DNA from: Devosia sp. ZB163
Lineage (GTDB): Bacteria > Pseudomonadota > Alphaproteobacteria > Rhizobiales > Devosiaceae
DNA length: 64,000 nucleotides
Direction: 5' to 3'
Assembly: GCF_028613635.1 (NCBI RefSeq)
Contig: NZ_JAQRMY010000003.1
Coordinates: forward strand, 384,787 to 448,786
The notes beneath the pieces are model-generated. The model was not told the origin of the DNA and made no database searches. It saw only the letters and a list, made by a program, of their open reading frames with translations. How positions within the stretch are numbered: the stretch's first letter is position 1; every line of letters begins with the position of its first letter. Positions 16,425 to 27,202 of the stretch are shown in pieces. A program made the translations under genes and the position numbers.

Positions 16425-16458
16425 CAAAACAGAAACCCCGCGCCTCTCGGCACGGGGT
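16425..16458 (-). terminator. Terminator of ctrA
   Basis: On the minus strand ACCCCGTGC pairs with GCGCGGGGT (one wobble position) around CGAGAG, and TTCTGTTTT follows. It lies about 30 bp after the ctrA stop. Confidence 0.8.
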
Positions 16459-16487
16459 CTCAGGTCCGCCGCAAGCAGACGTAGAAA

Positions 16488-17198
<711 letters not shown>

Positions 17199-17591
17199 GC
17201 CGTCAATCCCCTTAAACCGTTCCTGCTGGAACCATGGATGAAGCGCCCTGCGCCTTCACCCTTAACCGAACCCTACTGGATATGACCCAAACCTAAGCGC
17301 AATTAGTTAACAAAGTTTAATTCTGATCCGCAAGATGCAAACCTTATCTCGCTAACGATATATTAAATCGTTGAAAATGCTGAATAATTTGGCGCTCCGT
17401 AACTTAATTTTTTAGGTTAAGAAAGCTCTTCAATCGACTCTCGTGACTCATGGAAACCGGGCCCCGGATGTGGAAATCCCGGAGGGGCGCAAAATGGGCG
17501 GAGGTCGGATGAGAACGCCATGGTTAACGCTTTTTGCTTAACGTTCGGTTACCCTCAAAACCTAGCGATTCGTTAGCCCCGATCGAGGTCT
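17199..17591. promoter_or_regulatory. ctrA-fliI divergent control region with CtrA-like and GANTC sites
   Basis: This 393-bp stretch is unusually AT-rich. CTAA-N7-TTAA (17352-17366) differs from the CtrA consensus at one base. Other TTAA half-sites are at 17262, 17307, 17317, 17404, 17417, 17524 and 17538; the last two are direct TTAACG repeats 14 bp apart. Three GANTC sites, the CcrM methylation sequence, are at 17436-17440, 17445-17449 and 17567-17571. In Caulobacter the ctrA promoter is controlled by both CcrM methylation and CtrA itself. The same logic is inferred here for ctrA, with CtrA control of fliI. Confidence 0.75.
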
Positions 17592-18932
17592 ATGCAGTCC
17601 CTAAAAGCCTCAATCGATGCCATCGAGGACGTGGAAGTCTTCGGACGGGTGAAAACCGTGCAGGGTCTGCTCGTCGAGATCGTCGGGCCGGTGCGCGAGC
17701 TTCGCGTCGGCGGGCGGGTGGAGATCGAAACCAGCGCTGGAGCCATGCTCGGGGCCGAGATCATCGGCTTCCGCGACGGCCATGCGCTCTGCCTCCCGTT
17801 CGGGGCTCTCACGGGCGTGCGGCTGGGGTGCCGGGCGCTGTTCAAGAAGCATGACGGGGCCGTGCAGCCCTCCGAGCACTGGCTCGGACGGGTGATCAAC
17901 GCCGATGGCCAGCCCATCGACGGCAAGGGTCCGCTGCTGGCGGGAACCACGGCCTACCCCCTGCGCCAGGTGCCGCTGCCGGCGCACGAGAGGGTGCGCG
18001 TGGGTGACCCGCTCGACATGGGGGTGAGGACGCTCAACACCTTCACCACCATGTGCGAAGGCCAGCGCATGGGTATCTTCGCCGGTTCGGGCGTGGGCAA
18101 ATCGGTACTGATGTCGATGCTGGCGCGTAATGCGCAGGTCGACGTGGCGGTGATCGGGCTCATCGGCGAGCGCGGCCGCGAGGTGCAGGAGTTCGTCACC
18201 GACTATCTGGGCGAAGTCGGCATCCAGCAGGCGGTGGTCGTCGTCGCGACGAGCGACGAGGCGGCGCTGATGCGCCGGCAGGCGGCCTATCTTACTCTGG
18301 CGCTTTCGGAATTCTTCCGCGACCAGGGCAAGCGCGTGCTGTGCATGATGGACAGCCTCACCCGTTTTGCGCAGGCGCAGCGCGAGATCGGGCTGGCGAT
18401 CGGCGAGCCGCCAACCGCCAAGGGTTACCCCCCGACAGTGTTCACCGAGCTGCCGCGGCTGCTCGAGCGGGCAGGACCTGGGTTAAAGGACTCAGGCTCC
18501 ATTACCGGACTGTTTACCGTTTTGGTGGAAGGTGATGACCACAATGAGCCCATTGCGGACGCCGTACGCGGCATCCTCGACGGGCACATCGTAATGGAGC
18601 GCTCGATCGCGGAACGGGGAAGATACCCGGCGGTCAACGTGCTCCGGTCCATCTCGCGTACCATGCCGGGATGCGTGCCGGTGAATATCCGGCCCATGCT
18701 GCAGAAGGCGCGAGAGCTCATGTCGACATTTGCCGACATGGAGGAACTGATCCGGCTGGGGGCATACCGCAAGGGATCGGATCCGGGTGTGGACCGTGCC
18801 ATCGCAATCAACCCGGCGCTGGAGTCGTTTCTCACCCAGCAGCGGGAAGAGCGCACCTCGATCGCCGACGGCTATGTGATGCTGCAGGCAATCCTGGACA
18901 AGGTGGGCGGGGAATCCGCACCAGTGAAGTGA
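17592..18932 (+). CDS. fliI: Flagellar export ATPase FliI
   Basis: FliI is the ATPase of the flagellar type III export apparatus at the cytoplasmic base of the flagellum. The 446-residue protein has an N-terminal beta-barrel domain and an F1-beta-like catalytic domain. It shows Walker [12 protein letters not shown] (161-171), the ERGREVQEF catalytic glutamate region, [19 protein letters not shown] and [14 protein letters not shown], all typical of FliI. GAGG lies just before ATG 17592. fliJ follows 29 bp downstream in the same unit. CtrA sites upstream suggest control with other early flagellar genes. Confidence 0.97.
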   Translation: MQSLKASIDAIEDVEVFGRVKTVQGLLVEIVGPVRELRVGGRVEIETSAGAMLGAEIIGFRDGHALCLPFGALTGVRLGCRALFKKHDGAVQPSEHWLGRVINADGQPIDGKGPLLAGTTAYPLRQVPLPAHERVRVGDPLDMGVRTLNTFTTMCEGQRMGIFAGSGVGKSVLMSMLARNAQVDVAVIGLIGERGREVQEFVTDYLGEVGIQQAVVVVATSDEAALMRRQAAYLTLALSEFFRDQGKRVLCMMDSLTRFAQAQREIGLAIGEPPTAKGYPPTVFTELPRLLERAGPGLKDSGSITGLFTVLVEGDDHNEPIADAVRGILDGHIVMERSIAERGRYPAVNVLRSISRTMPGCVPVNIRPMLQKARELMSTFADMEELIRLGAYRKGSDPGVDRAIAINPALESFLTQQREERTSIADGYVMLQAILDKVGGESAPVK

Positions 18933-18961
18933 ATGACTTGAGTGTGTAAGGAGTACAAGTC

Positions 18962-19375
18962 ATGAAGTCGCGCAGCGAAAGCCTGATCCGGCTCAAGAAG
19001 TTTCAGGTGGACGAGAAGCGCCGGCAGCTGACGCAGATCGAGATGATGATCGCCGATTTCGAGCGCATGGCGTCCGAACTGGACCAGCAGATCGAGATCG
19101 AGCAGCAGAAGACCGGTATCTCGGACGTCGCCCATTTCGCCTATTCGACCTTTGCCAAGGCCGCCATCGCGCGCCGTGACAACCTGCTTGCCTCGGCCCG
19201 CGACATGAAGGGCCAGCTCGAGGCCGCCCAGGATGCGCTGGCCGAAGCGGTGGAAGACCTCAAGAAGGTCGAACTGCTCGATCAGCGCGAGCACAGCCGC
19301 GAGGCTGCGGCGGAGGCGAAGGCCGAGCAGTCCGAATACGACGAGATTGGCCGTCTGCGCCACATCCGGCGGTAG
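18962..19375 (+). CDS. fliJ: FliJ-like flagellar export chaperone
   Basis: FliJ is a small coiled-coil protein that works with FliI and FlhA in flagellar export. The 137-residue protein is almost entirely helical with heptads (LIRLKKFQVDEKRRQL, then EMMIADFERMASELDQQIEI) and a charged C-terminus. A good AAGGAG motif lies 9 bases before the start. FliJ sequences are poorly conserved, so the call rests on length, coiled coil, and position directly after fliI. A strong terminator ends the unit. Confidence 0.88.
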   Translation: MKSRSESLIRLKKFQVDEKRRQLTQIEMMIADFERMASELDQQIEIEQQKTGISDVAHFAYSTFAKAAIARRDNLLASARDMKGQLEAAQDALAEAVEDLKKVELLDQREHSREAAAEAKAEQSEYDEIGRLRHIRR

Positions 19376-19397
19376 TCAAAGCCAGCCGTGAACAGGG

Positions 19398-19427
19398 AAA
19401 GGCCCGCTTGCGCGGGCCTTTGGCGTT
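19398..19427 (+). terminator. Terminator of fliI-fliJ
   Basis: AAAGGCCCGC (19398-19407) pairs perfectly with GCGGGCCTTT (19412-19421) around a 4-nt loop. Both sides are A- or T-bearing, so it may also serve the converging PRC-barrel gene. Confidence 0.85.
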
Positions 19428-19433
19428 TGTACC

Positions 19434-19916
19434 TCAGTTTGCAGGAACTGTTGCGCCGTCCGCCGCCGGGGCGCCGGCGTCGGTCGTCTCGAACCCGGGG
19501 GCGGCTTCGAGGGCCTCCTTGGTGGTGGGGAGGACGAAGCGCTCCGTGCCATCCTCGGCCGTGACCCACTCGAGCTCGGCGTAGTTCACCGCGACGTTCT
19601 TCTCGCCGATGCCGAGGAAACCACCGACACCGATGACAACGGCGCCGATCTGGCCGTTCTCGCCGACCACCAGGTTGTTGACGTCGCCGATATGCTCGGC
19701 GTCGGCCGCGGTGGAGGAATAGACCTGCTTGCCGATGATCTCGGTGGCGAGGTTATCCTTGTCGGTGACGGTGTATCCGGTCGCGAGGATGGAGGTCGGA
19801 GCGGTCACCGCGGTCGTCGCCGCCGGAGCCTCGGTGGTGGCCGGCGTATCCTGGGCCATGGCGCCAGTCGTCAGCAGGGCGGCAAGCGCGGTCGTGGTCA
19901 GCAATGTGCGGAACAT
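19434..19916 (-). CDS. Exported PRC-barrel domain protein
   Basis: PRC-barrel domains are small beta barrels found in photosynthetic reaction centre H subunits, RimM and many stress-related exported proteins. From ATG 19916 the 160-residue protein has a signal peptide (about 1-22, ending GAMAQ) and a Thr/Ala/Pro-rich linker. The barrel follows (about 50-135), with EIIGKQVYSSTAADAEHIGDV and IGAVVIGVGGFLGIGEKNVA. The frame is open to 19988, but GAGAGG precedes 19916 and only this start gives a signal peptide. It lies alone between terminators. Function is unknown; related genes are often induced by stress. Confidence 0.85.
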   Translation of the reverse strand: MFRTLLTTTALAALLTTGAMAQDTPATTEAPAATTAVTAPTSILATGYTVTDKDNLATEIIGKQVYSSTAADAEHIGDVNNLVVGENGQIGAVVIGVGGFLGIGEKNVAVNYAELEWVTAEDGTERFVLPTTKEALEAAPGFETTDAGAPAADGATVPAN

Positions 19917-20202
19917 TGTATCGTCCTCTCGTTCGTGTCTGTCAAAAACAAGGCCGTGCGGCACACGCTTGGCTGTTGCGTGCTGCACGGCCCGATGCAG
20001 ACTGAACGTGACGGAGTGCGAGTTGTTCCCCGTCGCGGACGGTCAAAAGGCCGGCCCCGTTTTCCGAGGTCCGGCCTTTCACGCCTCCCAGCGTGGGTGT
20101 GAGGCGGCATGTCGCCTCTCATCACTACAAATAACGCAAAATTGTCGGCAACGGGCGGATCGCCGGGTTAACGGGTGAACGAGCCGTTAACGGGCGGGCC
20201 GA
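19917..20202. other. 286-bp gap with terminator-like hairpin at 20046-20079
   Basis: AAAGGCCGG (20046-20054) pairs with CCGGCCTTT (20071-20079), with T-bearing ends on both strands; it can end the acetyltransferase transcript on the minus strand. A second weaker stem, GCCTC with GAGGC, follows near 20083-20105. The rest should hold the PRC-barrel promoter. I see no gene. Confidence 0.6.
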
Positions 20203-20640
20203 TCAGTAGGTCTTCATCGACCGGTGCAGGATCCCCGAACCGTCGTCGAAAGGCTCGCCGAAGGCCGCAAAGCCGAGCTTTTCGTACACTGCCAGCTTGT
20301 CGTGCTGGGCGGCGAGATAGAAGCGGGCTCCGCCTCTCGCCCGCACCAGTTCCATCGCGTGGTGGAGAAGCCTCGTCGAAATGCCGTGGCCGCGCCAGTG
20401 CCGGGCGACGACCACGCGGCCGATCTTGGCGTGCTCCGGCGTGTCGATGATCCTCAAGGTGCCGACGACGGCGCCTGCCGCGATTGCGACCACATGGGTC
20501 GCGGTCAGGTCGTCCGCGTCGAACTCCTCGGATTCCGGGATGCGCTGCTCGAGGATGAACACCTCCCGCCGGAGCGCGAAGGCGGCGTTCGCGAGTGGGG
20601 AGAACACGGGAACCGTGAGGATTGTGATGTCGTCGGCCAT
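20203..20640 (-). CDS. GNAT-family N-acetyltransferase
   Basis: This 145-residue enzyme is expected to acetylate a small molecule or protein amine with acetyl-CoA. The GNAT core is seen: ALRREVFILEQRIP near the N-terminus, beta strands VVAIAAGAVVGTLRI, motif A in GRVVVARHWRGHGISTRLL (the RxxGxG-type pyrophosphate loop is HWRGHG), and YEKLGF near the end. The N-terminal FALRREVFILEQ resembles the ElaA-like branch. No operon partner is obvious; the metallopeptidase gene upstream on the same strand ends 40 bp before it. Substrate unknown. Confidence 0.85.
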   Translation of the reverse strand: MADDITILTVPVFSPLANAAFALRREVFILEQRIPESEEFDADDLTATHVVAIAAGAVVGTLRIIDTPEHAKIGRVVVARHWRGHGISTRLLHHAMELVRARGGARFYLAAQHDKLAVYEKLGFAAFGEPFDDGSGILHRSMKTY

Positions 20641-20679
20641 GGCCGGGAGACAATCATATCGATGGCGCCGGCGCTACGG

Positions 20680-21801
20680 TCACTGCGTGATGGGAACGTT
20701 GATCGGGATCGGCCCCGAGGGCCCGGGGACGGTCCACAGCGATGTCCCCGCTTCATGGATGATGCGGAGCACGAAGCCGAGCTTGTCGATCACCTCAGGC
20801 GTCAGGACGAACGGATAGGCGTCGTGCTGGCCGACCGCGCGATTGAGGTTGTTGATCAGCGAGGACAGCGGGACCCAGTTCTCGACCAGCTCGGCGATGT
20901 CAGGCTCGTCATAGGGCTGGTAGTCGAGGTCGACGGTGAGCTGGCCGGACTTGTCCACCTTGGGCTTCAGCTGCACGCCGAACGCCGCCGCCATTTCCGT
21001 AGTGTCCACCAGATGGAGATAGTGTGCAAAGGTCTCGGCGAAGTCCTCCCAGGGGTGGGCGGTGGCATAGGCCGAGATGTAGCGCTGCTGCCATTCGGCG
21101 GGCGCTCCGCGCTCGTAATAGTCCTTCAGCCCGTCCGCATAGCTCGGATCGTTCTCGTCGCCGAACAGACGCCTGAACTCGGCGTGGGAGGGGCGGCCGT
21201 TGACGAGGACGCTCCAGTAGTAGTGGCCGATCTCGTGGCGGAAGTGGCCGAGCAGGGTCCGGTACGGCTCCTTGAACTGCGTACGCCGATACTCGCGCGC
21301 CGCATCGTCCGCTTCCTTCAGCGCAATCGTGATGATGCCGCTCGCATGTCCGGTGAGGACCGGCGTCGACGACAAGTCCTCGTTGGGAAAGCGGAAGCCG
21401 AGGCCATGCACCGGATCCTCGACACGATTGGCGAGCGGCAGGTGCAGCCGCAGCAGCGAATACACGAGCCGCTTCTTGGCCCGCTCGATGGATTGCCAGC
21501 GCATGAGGTCGACCGGCTGGTCGATGTCGGGCACCAGCTCGTTGTGCCGGCAGGCACGACAGTAGGGGCCCGCGCCCGGTGAATGGATGATGAGCCAGTT
21601 GCAGGCGCCATGGGCGGCATTGGCGCAGAAGACGAACTGCATGTTGTCGACGAAGGGTGCCGTCCATACGTCGGGACCGCCTTCGAGCGAGAGCATGCGG
21701 TTCAGCAGCGGCGCATAGCCAAGCCGCCGGCCGCAGCGTTCGCAGCGGGTGTTCTCGAAGTAGAGCAGGTTGCCGCAGTGATCGCAGCGGAAGAGCTTCA
21801 T
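20680..21801 (-). CDS. Putative zinc metallopeptidase with N-terminal zinc ribbons
   Basis: This 373-residue protein matches the putative zinc-binding metallopeptidase family. The N-terminus has CDHCG and CERCG (residues 6-23), a rubredoxin-like zinc ribbon, and a second Cys group near 59-84 (FCANAAHGAC, then CRAC). The core has the HExxH motif H189-E-I-G-H193 in GHFRHEIGHYYW and a downstream Glu/His-rich helix (WEDFAETFAHYLHL). It has no signal peptide, so it is probably cytoplasmic. The open frame runs to 22611, but ATG 21801 gives the conserved MKLFRCDHCG start and avoids the divergent gene. The substrate is unknown. Confidence 0.88.
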   Translation of the reverse strand: MKLFRCDHCGNLLYFENTRCERCGRRLGYAPLLNRMLSLEGGPDVWTAPFVDNMQFVFCANAAHGACNWLIIHSPGAGPYCRACRHNELVPDIDQPVDLMRWQSIERAKKRLVYSLLRLHLPLANRVEDPVHGLGFRFPNEDLSSTPVLTGHASGIITIALKEADDAAREYRRTQFKEPYRTLLGHFRHEIGHYYWSVLVNGRPSHAEFRRLFGDENDPSYADGLKDYYERGAPAEWQQRYISAYATAHPWEDFAETFAHYLHLVDTTEMAAAFGVQLKPKVDKSGQLTVDLDYQPYDEPDIAELVENWVPLSSLINNLNRAVGQHDAYPFVLTPEVIDKLGFVLRIIHEAGTSLWTVPGPSGPIPINVPITQ

Positions 21802-21912
21802 GGCCGGAGTCCGGGACGCCCGCTGACAATGCCTCATGGTGTTGGACAGTTCCTGTGCGGGAGGCCGAAAAATTAAGGCTAAACCGGCAGGATCGGCCGC
21901 GAGAGGGCCCGG

Positions 21913-22965
21913 ATGCACACCAGACTCGAACAGCTCCCGCAGCCGATGCGATGGGCGCCCGTCGCCGTCGCGGCTGCCGCAATCCTGCTGCTGCTCTGGC
22001 TGCTGGCCATGCCGGGGTCGGCGCCGGATGCAGGGGCGGCCGCGGTGCCCGGGGAGGGCGACCTCGTCAGCTACCAGCGCATCGTCGAGCGGATGAAGTC
22101 CGGGGCCGACTACTATGACGCGGCCCACGGGGTGCTGGTGGCGGACGGCTACGGCACTCGCTCGGTGTTCAACTGGCGGACGCCGGCCTGGCCGATGCTG
22201 CTCTCGACGCTTCCCCTGGCGGCGGTTCAGGGCCTCGTCGGGGCACTGGCGGTTGCAGGGCTGGCCCTGACCTACTGGGTCCTGCGCCGCGATGCCGGCG
22301 TCGCGGTCGCGGCGCTCGGGCTCGTTGCCGTCGGCGGCAGCCTCGGAGCGATCGTCTCGCCGGCCAGCCTCTATTTCTCGGAAGTCCCGGCGGGCACGCT
22401 GATCCTGCTGTCGGTGGTGGCCTATGCCAATGGCTGGCGCCGGGGCGGGCTCGTCGCGGCTCTTGCGGCGCTGTTCCTGCGCGAGTTCGCCGCGCCCTAT
22501 GTCGTGATTGCCGCCATCCTCGCCCTGCGCGAGCGGCGCTGGGGCGAGGTCGCAGGCTGGACCGCGGGCGCGATCGCGTACGCCGCCTATTTCGGCTGGC
22601 ACTGGTGGCAAGTTACCCAGCAGCTTGGGCCGATGGATCGTGCCGACCCCGAGAGCTGGCTGCAGTTCGGCGGCATCGGGTTCGTGCTGAAGACCGTGGG
22701 CTTCAATGGCCTGTGGAGCCTCGGCCCCGAGTGGCTCGCGGCAATCTTCCTCCCGCTCGGGCTGCTGGGGCTCTGGGCCTGGCGCGGCGGCACGCTGGCG
22801 CTCGCCGCGGTCGTGGCCTATGCCGTGCTGTTCGCGGCGGTGGGCAAGCCATTCAACTCCTATTGGGGGGCAGTCTACACGCCGCTGCTGATGCTAGGAG
22901 TGGGGTGGGGGATCGGCGCGCTTGCCGGCCTCAGACCCAGGTTGACCGAGAGCCCGCAGCCGTGA
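21913..22965 (+). CDS. Polytopic membrane protein, glycosyltransferase-C-like
   Basis: This 350-residue protein has a helix at about 15-33, a periplasmic loop with DLVSYQRIVERMKSGADYYD, and then about seven to eight further hydrophobic helices. The loop with acidic residues and the segment SVFNWRTPAWPMLLSTLP after the first helix resemble GT-C membrane glycosyltransferases that use lipid-linked sugars. No diagnostic catalytic motif is certain. It overlaps the following small gene by GTGA. It is divergent from the metallopeptidase gene with a 111-bp gap. The glycosyltransferase role is inference from topology. Confidence 0.75.
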   Translation: MHTRLEQLPQPMRWAPVAVAAAAILLLLWLLAMPGSAPDAGAAAVPGEGDLVSYQRIVERMKSGADYYDAAHGVLVADGYGTRSVFNWRTPAWPMLLSTLPLAAVQGLVGALAVAGLALTYWVLRRDAGVAVAALGLVAVGGSLGAIVSPASLYFSEVPAGTLILLSVVAYANGWRRGGLVAALAALFLREFAAPYVVIAAILALRERRWGEVAGWTAGAIAYAAYFGWHWWQVTQQLGPMDRADPESWLQFGGIGFVLKTVGFNGLWSLGPEWLAAIFLPLGLLGLWAWRGGTLALAAVVAYAVLFAAVGKPFNSYWGAVYTPLLMLGVGWGIGALAGLRPRLTESPQP

Positions 22966-23162
22966 CCAAACGCATGTCGAAGACCCTCGCCACCGAGATC
23001 GCGGACCGGACGCTCAAGGTGGTAAACCCGGCAAACCGGCCGCTCGCCCTCGGCGAGGCACTCCGTCGGCACGGCTTCGGCTCCGCCATCCTGCCGCCGG
23101 ACGGGCTGCCTGCGGACCGGGCGGCGCTGGTCGCGTGGCTGCTGGCGACCTACGCCGACTGA
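22962..23162 (+). CDS. Small conserved-looking hypothetical protein
   Basis: This 66-residue frame starts with GTG, whose bases overlap the TGA of the membrane protein gene (GTGA), a classic coupled start; an ATG lies at 22974. The product, beginning TKRMSKTLATEIADRTLK and ending AALVAWLLATYAD, is short, with a helical C-terminus and no membrane helix. Codon use matches the neighbours. The coupling suggests it works with the membrane protein. No family is recognised. Confidence 0.6.
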   Translation: MTKRMSKTLATEIADRTLKVVNPANRPLALGEALRRHGFGSAILPPDGLPADRAALVAWLLATYAD

Positions 23163-23179
23163 CCGCGGCGCTTCGGGAG

Positions 23180-25312
23180 CTAGATGCTCCCGATCGTCTT
23201 CAGCCGCACGCGCGGATGCACTTCGTTCTGGCTCATGACCACCGTCTGCGGGCGGAAGCGCTCGATGATGGCGCGGACATGCGGGCGGATACCTGGCGAG
23301 GTGATAAGCACCGGGATCTCGCCCATCTGGGCCGCGTTCTCGAAACCCTGCTGGATGCCGACGATGAACTGCTGCAGGCGCGAAGGTGCCATGGCGAGGT
23401 GGCGCTCGTTGCCATCCCCGATCATGGCCTCGGCGAAATCGCGCTCCCACTGCGGTGACAGCGTCAGCAGCGGCAGGTTGCCGTCTGGCCCGAGGTTAGC
23501 GGCGCAGAGCTGGCGCGACAGGCGCGAGCGGACGTGCTCGGCGATCGACTGGGCCGTGCGGCCCGGGCCGGCGATCTCGGCGATGCCCTCGAGGATGGTG
23601 GGCAGGTCGCGGATCGAGATGCGTTCGGTGAGCAGGGTCTGCAGCACGCGCTGGATGCCCGACACCGAGATCTGGCCGGGCACGATGTCCTCGACGAGCT
23701 TCTGCTGGTCCTTGGGCAGGCCCGAAAGCAGCGACTGGACGTTGGCGTAGCTCAGGAGGTCCGAGACGTTGGCCTTCAGCACCTCGGTGAGGTGGGTCGA
23801 GATAACCGTCGAGGGATCGATGATCGAATAGCCGCGCAGCTCCGCCTCGTCGCGCAGGGCCGGCTCGATCCAGGTGGCGGGCAGGCCGAAGGTCGGCTCG
23901 GTGGTGTGGATGCCGGGCAGGTTGATCTCCTTGCCCATCGGGTCCATCACCATCAGCTGGTGCGCGAAGATCTGGCCGCGGCCGGCATCGACCTCCTTGA
24001 TCTTGACCCTGTAGTCGTTGGGCTCGAGCTGCATGTTGTCGAGGATGCGGACCGGCGGCATGATGAAGCCGAGTTCGGTCGCGAGCTGGCGCCGCAGCGC
24101 CTTGATCTGCTCTGTGAGCCGGTCGGTGCCGGTGTCGTCTTCCTTGACCAGCGACAAGAGGCCATAGCCCAGCTCGAGCTTGAGTTCGTCGATGCGCAGG
24201 CTGTCGGTGATCGGCGCTTCCTCGGACGGCTTCAGCTGCTGCGCCTCGGCCATGGCGGTCTCGATGATCGCCTTGTCGGCAGCGACGGATTTCCGCTTGC
24301 CGGACTTGAAGGCGAGCCAGCCGACGCCACCGGCGAGGGCGAGGAACGGGATGATCGGCATGCCAGGCAGCAGGGCGAGGCCGCCGATGACGGCCGCCGA
24401 CATGCCGAGGGCCTTCGGATAGTGGGTGAACTGGGTGACCAGCGCCTTGTCGGCCGAGCCGGTGACGCCGGACTTCGACACGAGGATACCGGCGGCGGTC
24501 GAAACGATGAGCGCCGGGATCTGGCTGACGAGGCCGTCGCCGATGGTAAGCAGGGTGTAGACGCCGCCAGCTTCCTGGAAGCTCAGGCCTTCCTGCAGCA
24601 TGCCGATGACCATGCCGGCGATGATGTTGATGAAGGTGATGAGCAGGCCCGCGATGGCGTCGCCGCGCACGAACTTGCTCGCACCGTCCATGTTGCCGAA
24701 GAAGGCGCTCTCGGCTTCGAGATTGGCGCGGCGTGTCTTGGCGGTCGTCTCGTCGATGAGCCCGGCCGACAGGTCGGCGTCGATGGCCATCTGCTTGCCC
24801 GGCATCGCGTCGAGGTTGAAGCGCGCCGCGACTTCGGCAATGCGGCCCGAACCCTTGGTGATGACGATGAAGTTCACGATCAGGAGGATCGCGAAGACGA
24901 CCACGCCGATGACGAAGTTGCCGCGCGTGACGAACTGGCCGAAGGCCTCGATGACGTGGCCGGCGGCATCGGTGCCGTTATGGCCCTCCGACAGAATCAG
25001 TCGGGTGGTCGCGAGGTTGAGTGCCAGGCGGAGCAGCGCCGAGATCAGCAGCACCGTCGGGAAGGACGAGAACTCGAGCGGCGTCTGAATGAACAGCGCC
25101 GTCATCAGGATCAGGACCGAGAACACGATCGAGATGGCAAGCAGCAGGTCGAGCAGCAGCGGCGGCAGCGGCACGATCAGGACGAGGATGATCCCCATCA
25201 CGCCTGCGGCAAGACCGATCTCGGACGTGCCGATCGCCTTCATCAACCCCTTCAGTGAGAAGGCAGGGAGCTTCATGCCACGGTCGGGGCCGGGGGCGGA
25301 AAGATCAGCCAC
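23180..25312 (-). CDS. flhA: Flagellar export gate protein FlhA
   Basis: FlhA forms the nonameric export gate of the flagellar type III system. The 710-residue protein has about eight N-terminal membrane helices (residues 25-330) with the FHIPEP-family signature RFNLDAMPGKQMAIDADL, and a large cytoplasmic domain (about 360-700) that binds FliI, FliJ and substrate chaperones. GTG 25312 is used; ATG 25276 is an alternative, and neither has a strong ribosome site. It lies after flbD in the fliF-fliG-fliH-fliN-flbD-flhA row, with an inverted repeat between flbD and flhA. Confidence 0.97.
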   Translation of the reverse strand: MADLSAPGPDRGMKLPAFSLKGLMKAIGTSEIGLAAGVMGIILVLIVPLPPLLLDLLLAISIVFSVLILMTALFIQTPLEFSSFPTVLLISALLRLALNLATTRLILSEGHNGTDAAGHVIEAFGQFVTRGNFVIGVVVFAILLIVNFIVITKGSGRIAEVAARFNLDAMPGKQMAIDADLSAGLIDETTAKTRRANLEAESAFFGNMDGASKFVRGDAIAGLLITFINIIAGMVIGMLQEGLSFQEAGGVYTLLTIGDGLVSQIPALIVSTAAGILVSKSGVTGSADKALVTQFTHYPKALGMSAAVIGGLALLPGMPIIPFLALAGGVGWLAFKSGKRKSVAADKAIIETAMAEAQQLKPSEEAPITDSLRIDELKLELGYGLLSLVKEDDTGTDRLTEQIKALRRQLATELGFIMPPVRILDNMQLEPNDYRVKIKEVDAGRGQIFAHQLMVMDPMGKEINLPGIHTTEPTFGLPATWIEPALRDEAELRGYSIIDPSTVISTHLTEVLKANVSDLLSYANVQSLLSGLPKDQQKLVEDIVPGQISVSGIQRVLQTLLTERISIRDLPTILEGIAEIAGPGRTAQSIAEHVRSRLSRQLCAANLGPDGNLPLLTLSPQWERDFAEAMIGDGNERHLAMAPSRLQQFIVGIQQGFENAAQMGEIPVLITSPGIRPHVRAIIERFRPQTVVMSQNEVHPRVRLKTIGSI

Positions 25313-25340
25313 GGACGGCCTCGAAAGTCAGTGCCTCAAG

Positions 25341-25467
25341 GTACTCCCCACCCTGTCCCTCCCCCGCAAGGGGGGAGGTGACCTGCGCTCGCAAGTCGTC
25401 GCGGGCCACGGGCAGGTGTGATGACGTCTCCCTCCCCCTTGCGGGGAAGGAACAGGGGTGGGGGTAC
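25341..25467. repeat. Inverted-repeat element between flbD and flhA
   Basis: GTACTCCCCACCCTGTCCCT with CCCCCGCAAGGGGGGAGG (25341-25378) is repeated in inverted form at 25428-25467. Each arm also carries an internal CCCC-GCAAG-GGGG palindrome. It shares the CTCCCTCCCC core with the element at 54538-54706. It may end or separate expression of flhA from the upstream genes. Confidence 0.8.
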
Positions 25468-25492
25468 GTTTCGAGCACCAGACTATCCATCC

Positions 25493-26863
<1,371 letters not shown>

Positions 26864-26872
26864 GGTGCGCTC

Positions 26873-27202
26873 CTACGCTGCCTTGATAATTTCAGTCATG
26901 GTGACGCCGAGCCGGTTCTCGACGAGGATGATCTCGCCGCGCGCGACCAGTCGGTCGTTGACGTAGATCTCGACGGCTTCGCCCACCTGGCGATCGAGCT
27001 CGACGACGCTGCCGACATCCATCTTGAGCAGGTTGGCAACGGGGACCTTGGCGCGCCCGAGGACGACCGAGATGCGGACGGGGACGTCGAAGACCGCTTC
27101 GAGGTCGGCGGCCGTCTTCTCGCCGGCGGCCATCTGGCCGTCGCGGCCCGGGGCCGTCATTTCCTCGAACTCGACCCCGGGGTTAATGCCGCCGGTGCTC
27201 AT
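26873..27202 (-). CDS. fliN: Flagellar motor switch protein FliN
   Basis: FliN forms the lower C-ring of the flagellar switch. The 109-residue protein has a short variable N-terminus and a SpoA domain: VPVRISVVLGRAKVPVANLL, then LDRQVGEAVEIYVNDRLVARGEIILVEN split over the conserved fold, ending in GVTMTEII. ATG 27202 overlaps the fliH stop (ATGA), showing coupled translation. The longer open frame to 27481 is out-of-frame overlap with fliH and is not used. Confidence 0.95.
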   Translation of the reverse strand: MSTGGINPGVEFEEMTAPGRDGQMAAGEKTAADLEAVFDVPVRISVVLGRAKVPVANLLKMDVGSVVELDRQVGEAVEIYVNDRLVARGEIILVENRLGVTMTEIIKAA

